Shown here piece after piece: positions 53,300-62,259 of a stretch of 64,000 nt of DNA. The DNA lies in NCBI GenBank assembly GCA_023150475.1, contig JAKLKU010000003.1, forward strand, positions 310,001-374,000, in the 5' to 3' direction. Position 1 is the stretch's first letter. Every line of letters starts with the position of its first letter. The notes below the pieces were generated by a model, which saw only the letters and a program-made list of their open reading frames with translations, had not been told where the DNA came from and searched no databases. Both the position numbers and the translations under genes were made by a program. The stretch is from Planctomycetota bacterium. GTDB lineage: Bacteria; Planctomycetota; UBA1135; GCA-002686595.

Positions 53300-55582
53300 C
53301 TAGGCGGACACGGTTCGTTTCGCGACTTCGCCGAGGACTCGCGAGAGCTCACCCATCGACACCGGCTTCGCCAGGTAGTCGTCCATGCCGGCCTCGAGGC
53401 ACCGTTCGCGGTCGCCGGAGAGCGCGTTCGCGGTCAAGGCCACGATCGGCAAGCGACGGCCGCCGTGGACCTCGCGCTCGCGCAGAGCGCGTGATGCTTC
53501 GAAACCGTCCATGCCGGGCATCTGACAGTCCATGAGCACCAAATCGAACGTCTGCGCGGCCGTCGCGTGCAAGGCTTCGACGCCTCCGGAGACCGCCGTC
53601 GCACGCGCACCGAGACGTTCGAGCATCCGCAACACGACGCGCTGATTCACGGTGTTGTCCTCGACGACCAAGACCGAGAGGCCGGAGCGCGGCGCCTCCG
53701 TGGGTTGGCGCACCAACGACGGCGCTTCGGCCAAGCGCTTGGCCGGTTCGAAGAGCGCGCGGACGAGCGCTCGAGCGAGTCTCGACGGCCGAACCGGATA
53801 CGTCAGGCGCGCAGCGGGCGCGACCGAAGCGGGGACCTCGAGCTCGGAACGCTCCGGCCACGCGCTCACCACGCAACACGGCGGCAGCGGCGCGCCGAGT
53901 TGCGCGCGCAGCGCGTGCACGAAGCGCGCGACGTCCGTGCCCGACACGGCGACGTCGACGAGGACCGCGTCGACGCGCGTCGTCGTGTCTCGCAGGGCCG
54001 CGAGTGCGTCGTCTGCGCCGTCGACGACGGTCGTGGTGATGCCGAAGCGAGCGATTTCGGCGAGCAGGGCCGTCGAGGACGCGGAGCGAGTCGCCACGAC
54101 GAGGACTCGGCTGCCCGAGAGCCTCGCCGCGTCGGCGTCGACTTCGACCGCCCGCACGAAGTCGAGCGGCAACGAGACGCGGAACGTGCTGCCCGCGCCG
54201 GGCGAGCTCTCGACGCCGATCGAGCCGTGCATCGCTTCGACGAGCCTTCGCGAGATCGCGAGTCCGAGTCCGGTGCCACCGAAACGCCGCGCCATCGATC
54301 CGTCGACTTGCGAGAAGCTCTGGAAGAGCCGAGCGCGCCCCTCGCCGTCGATGCCGATCCCCGTGTCGACGACGTCGACGACGAAGCCGGGTGTCGCCTT
54401 GCGGACACGCAGTTCGACGCGACCCCGTTCCGTGAACTTGACGGCGTTGCCGACCAAGTTGATCAGCACCTGGCGAACGCGCAGCGGGTCGCCTCGCCAA
54501 GTGCCGCACGCGTCGGCGGCGCAGGTGCAGACGAGCTCGACACCCTTCTTCTGCGCTTGCGCGGCGAAGAGTTCGGCGACGCCCCAGATCACGTCTTCGA
54601 GCTCGAAATCCTGCGCGTCGAGCTGAAGCCTGCCCGCTTCGAGCTTGGAGAAGTCGAGCACGTCGTTCAACAGCGCGAGCAACCCGCGAGCGGAGGTCTG
54701 CACCGTTTGGGCGAACTCGCGTTGGTCGGCGTCCAGTTTGGTGCAGAGCAGGAGCTCCGACATCCCGAGCACACCGTTCATCGGCGTGCGGATTTCGTGG
54801 CTCATGTTGGCGAGGAACTCCGACTTCGCGCGCGTAGCGGCCTCCGCGGTGTCGCGGGCGACGGCCAACTGCGCGCTGGTGCGCTCGAGCCGCAACCACT
54901 GGCTGGCTTCGTCCCGGCGCAGGCGCCACACGCCGACGCCGATCGTGATCGCGAACAGCAGAGCGACCACGATCGAGGCCAACGCGGCGTTCCGCACGCC
55001 GACGAGGCGCGCGTCGTACAGCCCGGCGTCCACGTCGACGCACGCCAACGCGATCAGTTCGCCGCCCGCGTCGAAGATCGGCGCGTAACCGGTGAGGTGC
55101 TCACCCCAACGATCGACGTATGCGGCGGGCTCGCTCCGTGGGCTTCGCGTGACCCACGCGTCGGCGAGCATCGGCCCGGCGTCCGGGTACGGATCGAACG
55201 GCCGAGAGTGGTCCTCGACGCCGTTGTGATCTCGATCGCCATATCGTGTCGTGTCCAGCACGAAGTGCGGGCGACCGTCGAGCAGAATGCAAGTGTAGAT
55301 GCATTCGATCTCGTCGTCGGCCGCCGCGAGGCTCTTCAGCGGAGCGATCGCGCGTTCGTAGTCGGCGCTGCCCACGGGGTCGTCGCGATCGATGCGGACG
55401 TGGAGCTCCGGATCGACGACCGACGCAGCGAACTTGGCGAAACGCAGCGCGTCCGCACGCACCTCCGCCTCCACGCTTTCGCGCGATTCGCGATAGAGCA
55501 CGAGCACGCACAAGGTCGTGACGGCGAAGCTCAATGCCGCCCACGCCCAACCGTCGCGGACCGGCCGGAAGCGCGAAGACAC
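53300..55582 (-). CDS. hybrid sensor histidine kinase with one degenerate and one intact receiver domain
   Basis: The 760-residue protein has TM1 near residues 10-28, an extracytoplasmic sensor of about 165 residues, and TM2 near 195-216. The dimerisation domain carries the phospho-acceptor His in FLANMSHEIRTPMNG near 262. The ATPase domain has the N box NLVGNAVKF, the G1 box DTGIGID and GGTGLGLAIS. A first receiver-like domain (about 495-610) lacks the usual acidic pair (VLVVATRS) and the Lys before Pro, so it is probably a pseudo-receiver; the last domain (about 640-755) is canonical with VVEDN, LMDCQMPGMDG near 686 and LAKPV. No ATG precedes TM1; a GTG at 55,582 or a TTG at 55,600 must serve. 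There is no DNA-binding or HPt domain, and no cognate regulator nearby. Confidence 0.9.
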   Translation of the reverse strand: MSSRFRPVRDGWAWAALSFAVTTLCVLVLYRESRESVEAEVRADALRFAKFAASVVDPELHVRIDRDDPVGSADYERAIAPLKSLAAADDEIECIYTCILLDGRPHFVLDTTRYGDRDHNGVEDHSRPFDPYPDAGPMLADAWVTRSPRSEPAAYVDRWGEHLTGYAPIFDAGGELIALACVDVDAGLYDARLVGVRNAALASIVVALLFAITIGVGVWRLRRDEASQWLRLERTSAQLAVARDTAEAATRAKSEFLANMSHEIRTPMNGVLGMSELLLCTKLDADQREFAQTVQTSARGLLALLNDVLDFSKLEAGRLQLDAQDFELEDVIWGVAELFAAQAQKKGVELVCTCAADACGTWRGDPLRVRQVLINLVGNAVKFTERGRVELRVRKATPGFVVDVVDTGIGIDGEGRARLFQSFSQVDGSMARRFGGTGLGLAISRRLVEAMHGSIGVESSPGAGSTFRVSLPLDFVRAVEVDADAARLSGSRVLVVATRSASSTALLAEIARFGITTTVVDGADDALAALRDTTTRVDAVLVDVAVSGTDVARFVHALRAQLGAPLPPCCVVSAWPERSELEVPASVAPAARLTYPVRPSRLARALVRALFEPAKRLAEAPSLVRQPTEAPRSGLSVLVVEDNTVNQRVVLRMLERLGARATAVSGGVEALHATAAQTFDLVLMDCQMPGMDGFEASRALREREVHGGRRLPIVALTANALSGDRERCLEAGMDDYLAKPVSMGELSRVLGEVAKRTVSA

Positions 55583-55949
55583 GCTACCCGCAGCGTGCAA
55601 GCACCCAACACAATCGACTTGTTTCGTGGCCAAGGGGAAGTGGCGCCGAGCGACGTTGGCTCGTCGCGTTCCGAATCGATCGAACGAACACTCGAACTGG
55701 ATGACGAATCGGAGGCTCGGCGAGCGTGACGAATCGACCATCGCGCTCGCGGGTGAGCGATCGTCGAAGGAAGTTCCGCTCGAAGCGCTCCGACGACCCG
55801 AGAGGAGTCCGCGCACGAGCACGCTCCACGCCGCGCCTCGCCGCGCCTCGGCTCGGCTCGGCCGGCGGAAGCCACGGACCGGTTGACGGAACGAGCGTCG
55901 AATAGTCGAGTGCTCGCTGCGAACCGCGGGCGCTCGCGGTCGTCCCACC
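55583..55949. other. divergent intergenic region, no gene seen
   Basis: These 367 bases separate the divergent hybrid kinase and TerB-like genes and should contain both promoters, which I cannot mark. The stretch at 55,600-55,640 is less GC-rich than its surroundings. Confidence 0.4.
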
Positions 55950-56606
55950 ATGAAAGAACTCGGCATCCTGGCGGCGCTCGTCGGTTCGGCGCTCGCATTG
56001 CGTCCCAAGCGCCGCAGCGGCGCGCTCGACTTCCTCACCGGCTCACGCGGCTCGTTCCTCGACCTGAGCACCATCGCGACCGTCGCGACGGCGGCGTTCG
56101 GCGCGAGCGAGCTCTTCGGCCGCCGTGGGCCGTCGACGACGACGCGGGCGCCCGAGATCCCCGACGTGCCGCGCTCGCCGAGCCGCTCGGCCGCCGCGGC
56201 GCCCCCTGAACGCGCGCTGCGCGACGACGGTTCGGAGCTCTCACCCGACATGCTACGTCTCGTGCGCTTGACGATCGCCGCCGCGTTGTGCGACGGCCAC
56301 TTCTCGCCGACCGAGAAACAGCGCCTCACCGCCGACGCGAAAGCGGCGGGCATCGAGAAGCTCGTCGCGCGCGAGCTCGACGCTCCGCGCTCACTGCGCG
56401 AGATCTGCGCCGGCATCGCGGACACGCGGCACGTCCGCGACGTGTACACGTTGGCGTTCGCAGTGGTGCGTGCCGACGAAGGCGTCTCGGCGGCCGAAAG
56501 GCGTTGGCTCGAGGAACTCGCGCGCGAGCTCGGCCTCGATCGCGACGCGACCGCCGAACTCGAACGCGCGGCGGTCGAGCAGATCGACCGCGCGGCGCGC
56601 GCCTGA
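55950..56606 (+). CDS. TerB/DUF533-like protein
   Basis: The 218-residue protein has a short hydrophobic start (LGILAALVGSALAL), a variable Pro/Ala/Ser-rich linker, and a C-terminal helical domain (about residues 95-215). The phrases LVRLTIAAALCDGHFSPTEKQRL and AVVRADEGVSAAERRWLEELARELGL show the two Asp-Gly-containing turns of the TerB-like fold (also seen in DUF533/YebE proteins), where acidic residues can bind metal. The family is linked to tellurite resistance and to envelope stress, but the exact role is not known. The gene diverges from the hybrid kinase and ends at a strong terminator. Confidence 0.8.
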   Translation: MKELGILAALVGSALALRPKRRSGALDFLTGSRGSFLDLSTIATVATAAFGASELFGRRGPSTTTRAPEIPDVPRSPSRSAAAAPPERALRDDGSELSPDMLRLVRLTIAAALCDGHFSPTEKQRLTADAKAAGIEKLVARELDAPRSLREICAGIADTRHVRDVYTLAFAVVRADEGVSAAERRWLEELARELGLDRDATAELERAAVEQIDRAARA

Positions 56607-56632
56607 CTTCGGCGCGAACGTCGCGCCGAAGT
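56606..56632. terminator. perfect 12-bp hairpin between convergent genes
   Basis: ACTTCGGCGCGA pairs perfectly with TCGCGCCGAAGT around a 3-base loop; its first base is the last base of the TerB-like gene's stop codon. The convergent FG-GAP gene ends at 56,643, so the hairpin serves both sides. No T-run is present. Confidence 0.7.
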
Positions 56633-56642
56633 CCCGTCCGCA

Positions 56643-58637
56643 TCACGGGACGAACGTGAGTTCGAGCGCGCTCGAGAGGTTGTGGCCCTGCGAGCACGGC
56701 CCGAGCGCGTCGCGGTACCAACACTGGAAGTACAGCGTGGCACCCGACTGGATCAGTCCGCCGGAGCTCGCCACGGGTTGGATCTGCGTCAGCACTCCGT
56801 CGACGTCCGCCGTCTGCGTCGCGAGCCGCACGAACGAGCCTGCCGCGCACAACGAGCCGTCGCCGAACGGGATGCGCACCTTGGCGACGCCGAAGAACAC
56901 CGAACCAGCCTTCTGCGGCGGCAGGTGGATCGCGGTCAAACGCGCATCGTCGGCGGCGACGCTCGTGCTGCCGGTTGCGTAGAGCAGAGCTCCGCGGCCC
57001 GTCGAGTTCGCGCAGCCTTCGTTGGGCGCGCTCGCGTCGTTGCCGCACGGGCAGGGGAACTCCGAGCCGTCGGCGAAGCAGTAGGTCGTGCCGAGCGACT
57101 CGCATTCGTCGGGCACCGCGTCCGAGTCGAGGTCTTCGCTGCCGCTCACGAGCTCGCAGACGTCGCCGAAACCGTCGCCGTCGCAGTCCGCCTGATCCGG
57201 ATTCGCGATCCCGTCGCAGTTGTCGATCGCATCGCAGATTCCGTCGGCGTCGACGTCGGCGCAGCTCGTGAAGGCCTTCACGCCGCCTTCGTGGAACTCC
57301 GGAACGCTCGCGAAGGGTTCGCCGACGACCCACTCCCGCTGACCGTCGCCGTCGAAGTCTCCGCCGCAGAGAGCGAACCCGAATTGACCGGACGACGAAT
57401 CGCCTTCACGGAACCACGCCGGTGTCGTCTGCGCACCGGTCGCTGCGCCGTAGTAGAGCCAGGCGGCGCCTTCGTCGAACCCGGTGCCGTCGAAACGGTC
57501 GCTGCCGACGAGGAAGTCGGCGAGCCCGTCACCGTTGACGTCGCCGACACCGGAGACGGCCCAGCCGAAACCGCCGCCGATCACGTTGCTTTCGCCGATC
57601 CACGCAGGGGTCGTCGCGACCCCCGAGGCGGACCCGAGGTGCAGGAACGCGCGGCCTTCCGCGAGTTGACCGGCCGACGCGCCGACGGCGCCGACGAGCA
57701 GGTCGTCGAACCCGTCGCCGTTCGTGTCACCGGCGATCGCCACGCTGCGCCCCAGGTTCGCGCCTGCCTGGTTGCCTTCCTTCGTCCACGCGAGGACGAG
57801 CGGCGTCCCGCTCGAACTCCCGTGGTAGACCGTGATGCGACCTTCGAACTGCTGACCGTTGCTCCAACCTTCGGCGCCCACCACGACGTCGGCGAGTCCG
57901 TCGCCGTTCAAGTCGCCGCCGACTCCGAACGCGTTCCCGAGAGTCGCGAAATTCTTGTTCGCTTCGAGGCTCCACGCTGGCGCGCCGTCGAAACCGTGGC
58001 CGTTGCCGCGGAACAAGAACGCCGCGCCTTCGAACGAGTGGCCGTTGCTCCACGTCGGGGCGCCGACGAGCAGATCCTCGAAACCGTCACCGTCGACGTC
58101 GCCGGCGAAGCGCACGACCGCACCGAAGTCGCCGGTGCTGGCGCCCGTGCCGAGGATCTGCGCCGGAGTCGTCGCGAGTCCGGCTGCCGAACCCAGATAG
58201 AGTTCCACGCGCCCCGGCAGGAACGACTGGGCGGATACGCCGATGACCACGTCGTCGAACCCGTCGCCGTTGACGTCGACTCCGCCATGCACCGATTCGC
58301 CGAGCTCGAGCCCCGCCTGATTGCCGAAGATCTGCCAACTCGGCGTCGGTTCGAGACCCGTGGCGGACCCGAGGAAGAGCATCGCCGTGCCTTCGTCGCC
58401 CTCCGGGTCGGTGTAGCGCGATGCGCCCACCAGCAAATCGCCGAAGCCGTCACCGTTGACGTCGCCGGCCGCGGCGACGCTGCCACCGACGAAACGGTCC
58501 GGAGCGTCCGGCTGAAAGCTCCACGTCGGACTCGTCGACGGACCAGATTGCGGCGCGCGCGCGGCGACGAGCGGCGCGCCGAGGAGGAAGAACGAAGCGC
58601 CGAGGGCGGCGTGCGTGGGTCGAAGGTTCGAGAGCAT
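56643..58637 (-). CDS. secreted FG-GAP seven-bladed propeller protein with shared C-terminal module
   Basis: The 664-residue protein starts with a signal peptide (ALGASFFLLGAPLVAARA). Seven FG-GAP repeats follow (GDVNGDGFGDLLVGA, VDVNGDGFDDVVIGV, GDVDGDGFEDLLVGA, GDLNGDGLADVVVGA, GDTNGDGFDDLLVGA, GDVNGDGLADFLVGS, GDFDGDGQREWVVGE). A calcium-binding Asp-rich linker like thrombospondin type 3 repeats comes next (DADGICDAIDNCDGIANPDQ), then the Cys-rich hinge PCPCGNDASAPNEGCANSTG and the C-terminal module ending FQCWYRDALGPCSQGHNLSS. The same hinge and module occur at 42,493. The gene is transcribed in the same direction as the protease gene upstream, separated by about 190 bases and a hairpin. 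Likely a secreted or surface calcium-dependent protein. Confidence 0.88.
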   Translation of the reverse strand: MLSNLRPTHAALGASFFLLGAPLVAARAPQSGPSTSPTWSFQPDAPDRFVGGSVAAAGDVNGDGFGDLLVGASRYTDPEGDEGTAMLFLGSATGLEPTPSWQIFGNQAGLELGESVHGGVDVNGDGFDDVVIGVSAQSFLPGRVELYLGSAAGLATTPAQILGTGASTGDFGAVVRFAGDVDGDGFEDLLVGAPTWSNGHSFEGAAFLFRGNGHGFDGAPAWSLEANKNFATLGNAFGVGGDLNGDGLADVVVGAEGWSNGQQFEGRITVYHGSSSGTPLVLAWTKEGNQAGANLGRSVAIAGDTNGDGFDDLLVGAVGASAGQLAEGRAFLHLGSASGVATTPAWIGESNVIGGGFGWAVSGVGDVNGDGLADFLVGSDRFDGTGFDEGAAWLYYGAATGAQTTPAWFREGDSSSGQFGFALCGGDFDGDGQREWVVGEPFASVPEFHEGGVKAFTSCADVDADGICDAIDNCDGIANPDQADCDGDGFGDVCELVSGSEDLDSDAVPDECESLGTTYCFADGSEFPCPCGNDASAPNEGCANSTGRGALLYATGSTSVAADDARLTAIHLPPQKAGSVFFGVAKVRIPFGDGSLCAAGSFVRLATQTADVDGVLTQIQPVASSGGLIQSGATLYFQCWYRDALGPCSQGHNLSSALELTFVP

Positions 58638-58772
58638 GGTGGCGGCGCGCGTCGAGTGCTGCGGTGCCGAAGCCGCGAGCGACCTCGGGCGCGCCCGGCG
58701 CGGAACCCGGACACGCGAACGGATCAGCGCCGCGAACCCGAGATTCGTTGCGGGGAACTCCCGAAAATGTCA

Positions 58773-58804
58773 CGGGCCCGGGCGCCAAACGGCGACCGGG
58801 CCCG
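58773..58804 (-). terminator. hairpin downstream of the serine protease gene
   Basis: CGGGCCCGG pairs with CCGGGCCCG and, after one mismatch, CGCC pairs with GGCG around the loop AAAC. It lies 20 bases after the stop of the minus-strand gene ending at 58,824 and before the next gene's start. No T-run follows. Confidence 0.65.
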
Positions 58805-58823
58805 CGACGGTGCGGCGTGACGA

Positions 58824-60545
58824 TCAGTTGTTGATCGTGAAGACGAGCCCGTCGGAGAGGCTCGTGCCGAAGCCGCTGAAGTCGTTCGGGTCACGCGCCC
58901 AGGTCTGCAGGTACACCGTCGCACCGGCGACCAAGTTCGGATCGCCGCCGCCTTGGATCACGGTGTTGAAGTTGACCGACATCACGCCGGAGCAGTCTTC
59001 CGGCGGCGGATTGCCGCCCGTGTTCTGCACCGAGAGGCGTTTCGTCGGCGCCTTGACGCAGAGGTGGCCGCCTTGGAAGGACGCGCCGAGCGGTTGCGTG
59101 CCGTAGAAGAAGAGGCCGTTCTTGTTGTTGATCAGGTTGGAGCACGTGATCGTGAACGGCGAACCGCTCGACGCGCTCGGGCTGCCCGTGAACGAGAGCG
59201 ACGGGTTGCAGAACTGCGAGTTCACCTTCGACGTGCAGTAGACGGTCGCCGTCGGGAGGTAGAGCTCGCGACCGTCGGTCGTCGTCTGGCCGGTGCCGAG
59301 CGGATCGAGGAACGCGGCGAGGCCCGCGCCCATCGAGATGTCGAAACGGCCGTAGTAGTCGTCGAAGAGGAAGCTGCAGGTCGCCGAGCCGCCGTAGAGC
59401 TGACCGACGTAGCGCTTGTTCTGGTCGTAGATCGGCGAGCCCGACGAACCACCTTCGGTGACGCCCGCGTCCCACTGCGCGATGCGCCAGCAGCTCGTGC
59501 CGCCGAACGTCGCCTTGATCAGCGAGTTGACGTCTTGGCAGATCTTCTTGATGTCGCCTTGCGGGTGGTGGATGCCGACGCCCATCGTCGGGTTCGTCGT
59601 CGAGCGGCTCCAACCGTTGAGGTACGGGTTGTAGTTCTGCGGGATCGTCGGCGTGATCTGCACGAGGCAGTGATCACCCGTCGCGCTCTTCGTCTTGAGC
59701 GTCGAACCGCTGACGCTCTGCGGCGTGCCGTTGGTGCCGTTGCAGTTCACCGCTTCGTAGTTGAACTGGAACACCCACGTCGCGGGGTTGCCGCTGTAGC
59801 AGTGGTTCGCAGTCATGAAGTACTGCTTCCCGTCGTTCGCCGTGTTGGTGACGAGCGAACCGGAGCAGAGCACGCCGCCCATCACGAGCCGCGCGACCGA
59901 ACGCTTGACGTCCTGGTAGTTCGCGCCGAGCGGGCAGTTGACGTTGATGTTGCACGCGCCCGACGCCGCCGTCGCGCCCGACTTCGTACCGTAGAGGTCG
60001 CGATAGGCGTGGAAGACCTCGCCGATGCGCAGGAGGCCGGTCGGCGAATTCGCGGGCTCGTAGTACTCGAAGGTCAGTGCTTCGCCCGGCACCGGCTGGA
60101 TCGCGAACTGGCCGTGCGTGTCGTTGTTGAGCTCGTTGAACTCGCCCATCACCCACGAGCGATCGTCGTTGTAGACGAACAGCGACGCGCCCGGCGGCAT
60201 CCAGAAGTTCTCGAAGATCACGTTGAGCGAGTAGGCGCCCGGCGACTCGATGCGCAGTTGCCACAGACGGTCGCCATTCTCGAACGACGTCCACGCGCCG
60301 GAGTTGTCGAGCGACAGATCGACCGGCAACGTCGCGGCGAAGCGATACGGTCCGATCTTCTCGCGCTGGTTGACTTCGTCCTCCGCCATCAGGCTTTGGA
60401 CGTCGACGTGCGGCATGAGCGTGGTCGGCGCCTGGATCGAAACGGCGCGCGAGAAGGAGAGCGGCTCGCCGCCGTACGAAATCTGAGCGTGCGCGGCGGA
60501 CGCGATGCACATCGCGGCCGCGAGAGTCAGGAGGTGGGCTTTCAT
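58824..60545 (-). CDS. secreted serine protease, lysyl-endopeptidase-like, with shared C-terminal module
   Basis: The 573-residue protein has a signal peptide (LLTLAAAMCIASAAHAQ) and a prodomain of about 180 residues. The catalytic domain (about 195-410) resembles Achromobacter protease I-type S1 peptidases: the His in FMTANHCYS near 252, an Asp in SATGDHCLVQI near 295 and the Ser in EGGSSGSPIYD near 362. Cys residues in CNINVNCPLG and SFLFDDYYG context suggest disulfides as in that family. A C-terminal module of about 145 residues follows (NKNGLFFYGTQPL, then FQGGHLCV and a final TSLSDGLVFT), the same type as in three FG-GAP proteins here. Specificity after Lys is plausible but not proven by the sequence. 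It is probably released or surface-attached for protein degradation. Confidence 0.85.
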   Translation of the reverse strand: MKAHLLTLAAAMCIASAAHAQISYGGEPLSFSRAVSIQAPTTLMPHVDVQSLMAEDEVNQREKIGPYRFAATLPVDLSLDNSGAWTSFENGDRLWQLRIESPGAYSLNVIFENFWMPPGASLFVYNDDRSWVMGEFNELNNDTHGQFAIQPVPGEALTFEYYEPANSPTGLLRIGEVFHAYRDLYGTKSGATAASGACNINVNCPLGANYQDVKRSVARLVMGGVLCSGSLVTNTANDGKQYFMTANHCYSGNPATWVFQFNYEAVNCNGTNGTPQSVSGSTLKTKSATGDHCLVQITPTIPQNYNPYLNGWSRSTTNPTMGVGIHHPQGDIKKICQDVNSLIKATFGGTSCWRIAQWDAGVTEGGSSGSPIYDQNKRYVGQLYGGSATCSFLFDDYYGRFDISMGAGLAAFLDPLGTGQTTTDGRELYLPTATVYCTSKVNSQFCNPSLSFTGSPSASSGSPFTITCSNLINNKNGLFFYGTQPLGASFQGGHLCVKAPTKRLSVQNTGGNPPPEDCSGVMSVNFNTVIQGGGDPNLVAGATVYLQTWARDPNDFSGFGTSLSDGLVFTINN

Positions 60546-60849
60546 CGAGGTCTGGGATCCGAAGCTGTGGGTTGACGGAGGAGGAGCCTGCCGCGGAGCG
60601 GGAGCTCGCGCGCCGTTGTGATGCGATGGGTTGCGATGCGTCTCGAAGTCTATCCCTGCGCGCGCCGCCGCAGAGAGCTGGAGCGGCCTGCTTTCGCCCG
60701 CGGCGCCGCGACCCCGAAAGCGTTTCCGGAGTGCACGGTCGCCGGGCGCGGACCGCCGGCCCCGTCGATGCGCGAGGAACCGATTCCGGACGCAGCGCGG
60801 GGCGAAAAGGTTCCCTCCGGGCGCGGACGTGACGCCGAGGAAGGGACCG
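60546..60849. other. intergenic region, no gene seen
   Basis: These 304 bases lie between two minus-strand genes. I see no supported reading frame, RNA gene or strong hairpin; the promoter of the protease gene is expected here. Confidence 0.4.
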
Positions 60850-62133
60850 TCAACGGCGCGCGGCGAGCCACGCGCGCCACGCTTCGTCGAGCGCTTGCGG
60901 CGTGAAGCCGAGACGCTCGCGCAGCTTGTCGCGTTGCAGGTCGACGAGGTTCGCGCCGGTCGGGCGACCGTCGGGTCCGAGTTGGCCCTTGACGTCACCG
61001 CAGAACGCGGCGAACGCGTCGCCGTGTTCGTCGATCAGGAAGCGCACGAGCGTCCACGCGACCAACGCGCGGTCCGCGTCGAGCTCGACGTGGTTCTTCG
61101 CGTTCAAGAGCTCCGCGAAGCCGACCTTCGAACCGCCGAGCGCGCGCTTCTTCGCCGCGGCCCAGGGATCCGCCGGCCCCTTGCCTTCGCGTTTCGTGCC
61201 TTCTTCGCCTTCGTAGGTTTGCGCGACGAGCTCGATCTCCTTCTCCATCGCGAGCGCGAGCCCTTCGTCGAGCCACGGCGGCGGGTCGTACGAGAAGTGC
61301 TTGTACGCGCAGAACATCAAGTGCGTCAGGTTGTGCGCGACGTGCGGGAAGAGCCACCGATCGGACGTGAACTCCGCGAGCTCCGCGGGAATCGACGCGA
61401 GCATCTTGTGCGCCGGCATCACGTGCCAGCGCAGCGCGTCGGTGACTTCGATGCCGGCGAGCTCGCTCGTGAAGCGCTTGTGCTGCGCGACGGTCGCGTG
61501 GATCACGAGCTCGAACTTGTCCTGCTCGCCGAGGAACCGGCCGTTGCCCATGTAGGGCCCGTCGGCGGTGCGTTGCGCGGGGAAGTCGGCGTCGGTGACG
61601 CGGAGCACCTGCTGCACCCGCGAGTAGAGCCGCTCCGCGCGGAACGCGAGCAAGTGCAAGCGCAGCCACGGGTCGAGCTTCTTCGGTTTGACCGGCACGC
61701 TCGGCAGGACCTTGCGCAGCAAGTCGAGCTCGAGATCGAGCGCCTTGCGATCGCCTTGATCGACCGTCGACGGCCCAGGCGCGAACGCGATGCGCAGGTG
61801 CGCGGTCTCGGCGAAGATCCAACGCGGCCCGACGAGCTTCGCGGCGAACTCCTCGCGCGTGCCGGTGCCGATGACGGCAGGCGTGTGCGACTCGAGGCTC
61901 GACGCCGCGAGCCACTGCGGATCGTCCTTGCAGTACGGACAGCCGTCGCGCGCCTGCGCGAATTCACCGGATGCGCCGAATGCACCGGATGCCCCGGATG
62001 AACCGGGCGCGCCGGGCGCTCCATTTGCTCTGGGCGAGCCAGGCACAAACGCCGCGACTTGCGCGAGCGCCACGAGCACGACGACACACCGCAGGATCCA
62101 TCGACGCGACGACGAGCGCACTCCGGTCTCCAT
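60850..62133 (-). CDS. exported protein with degenerate gluzincin-like domain and short collagen-like stretch
   Basis: The 427-residue protein starts with a signal segment (CVVVLVALAQVAAFVPG) preceded by Arg residues. Directly after it comes a Gly-X-Y run (seven triplets such as GAP, GSS, GAS and GAF, residues about 38-58) coded by 9-bp DNA repeats at 61,967-62,129. The rest resembles DUF1570 or peptidase-MA-like domains: HNLTHLMF near residue 274 stands where HExxH would be and PPWLDEGLALAME near 288 is the matching WxDEGxA element. The catalytic Glu is Asn, so the fold is probably retained without peptidase activity. A CPYCKDD pair of Cys lies near 65-70. The ATG at 62,133 starts the signal; the frame is open further upstream without plausible coding. 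It diverges from the ASPIC/UnbV gene. Confidence 0.7.
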   Translation of the reverse strand: METGVRSSSRRWILRCVVVLVALAQVAAFVPGSPRANGAPGAPGSSGASGAFGASGEFAQARDGCPYCKDDPQWLAASSLESHTPAVIGTGTREEFAAKLVGPRWIFAETAHLRIAFAPGPSTVDQGDRKALDLELDLLRKVLPSVPVKPKKLDPWLRLHLLAFRAERLYSRVQQVLRVTDADFPAQRTADGPYMGNGRFLGEQDKFELVIHATVAQHKRFTSELAGIEVTDALRWHVMPAHKMLASIPAELAEFTSDRWLFPHVAHNLTHLMFCAYKHFSYDPPPWLDEGLALAMEKEIELVAQTYEGEEGTKREGKGPADPWAAAKKRALGGSKVGFAELLNAKNHVELDADRALVAWTLVRFLIDEHGDAFAAFCGDVKGQLGPDGRPTGANLVDLQRDKLRERLGFTPQALDEAWRAWLAARR

Positions 62134-62259
62134 CTTTGTTCGTAGGTCGCGCTCAACGCCGCGGCGAACGACACGGCGCACTTGGCCTCGCATGGTAGAC
62201 GCGCTGCGCCACGGCGACACGCTCCAACGCGGACGAGTCCCTACGGTAAACTTCCCGAC

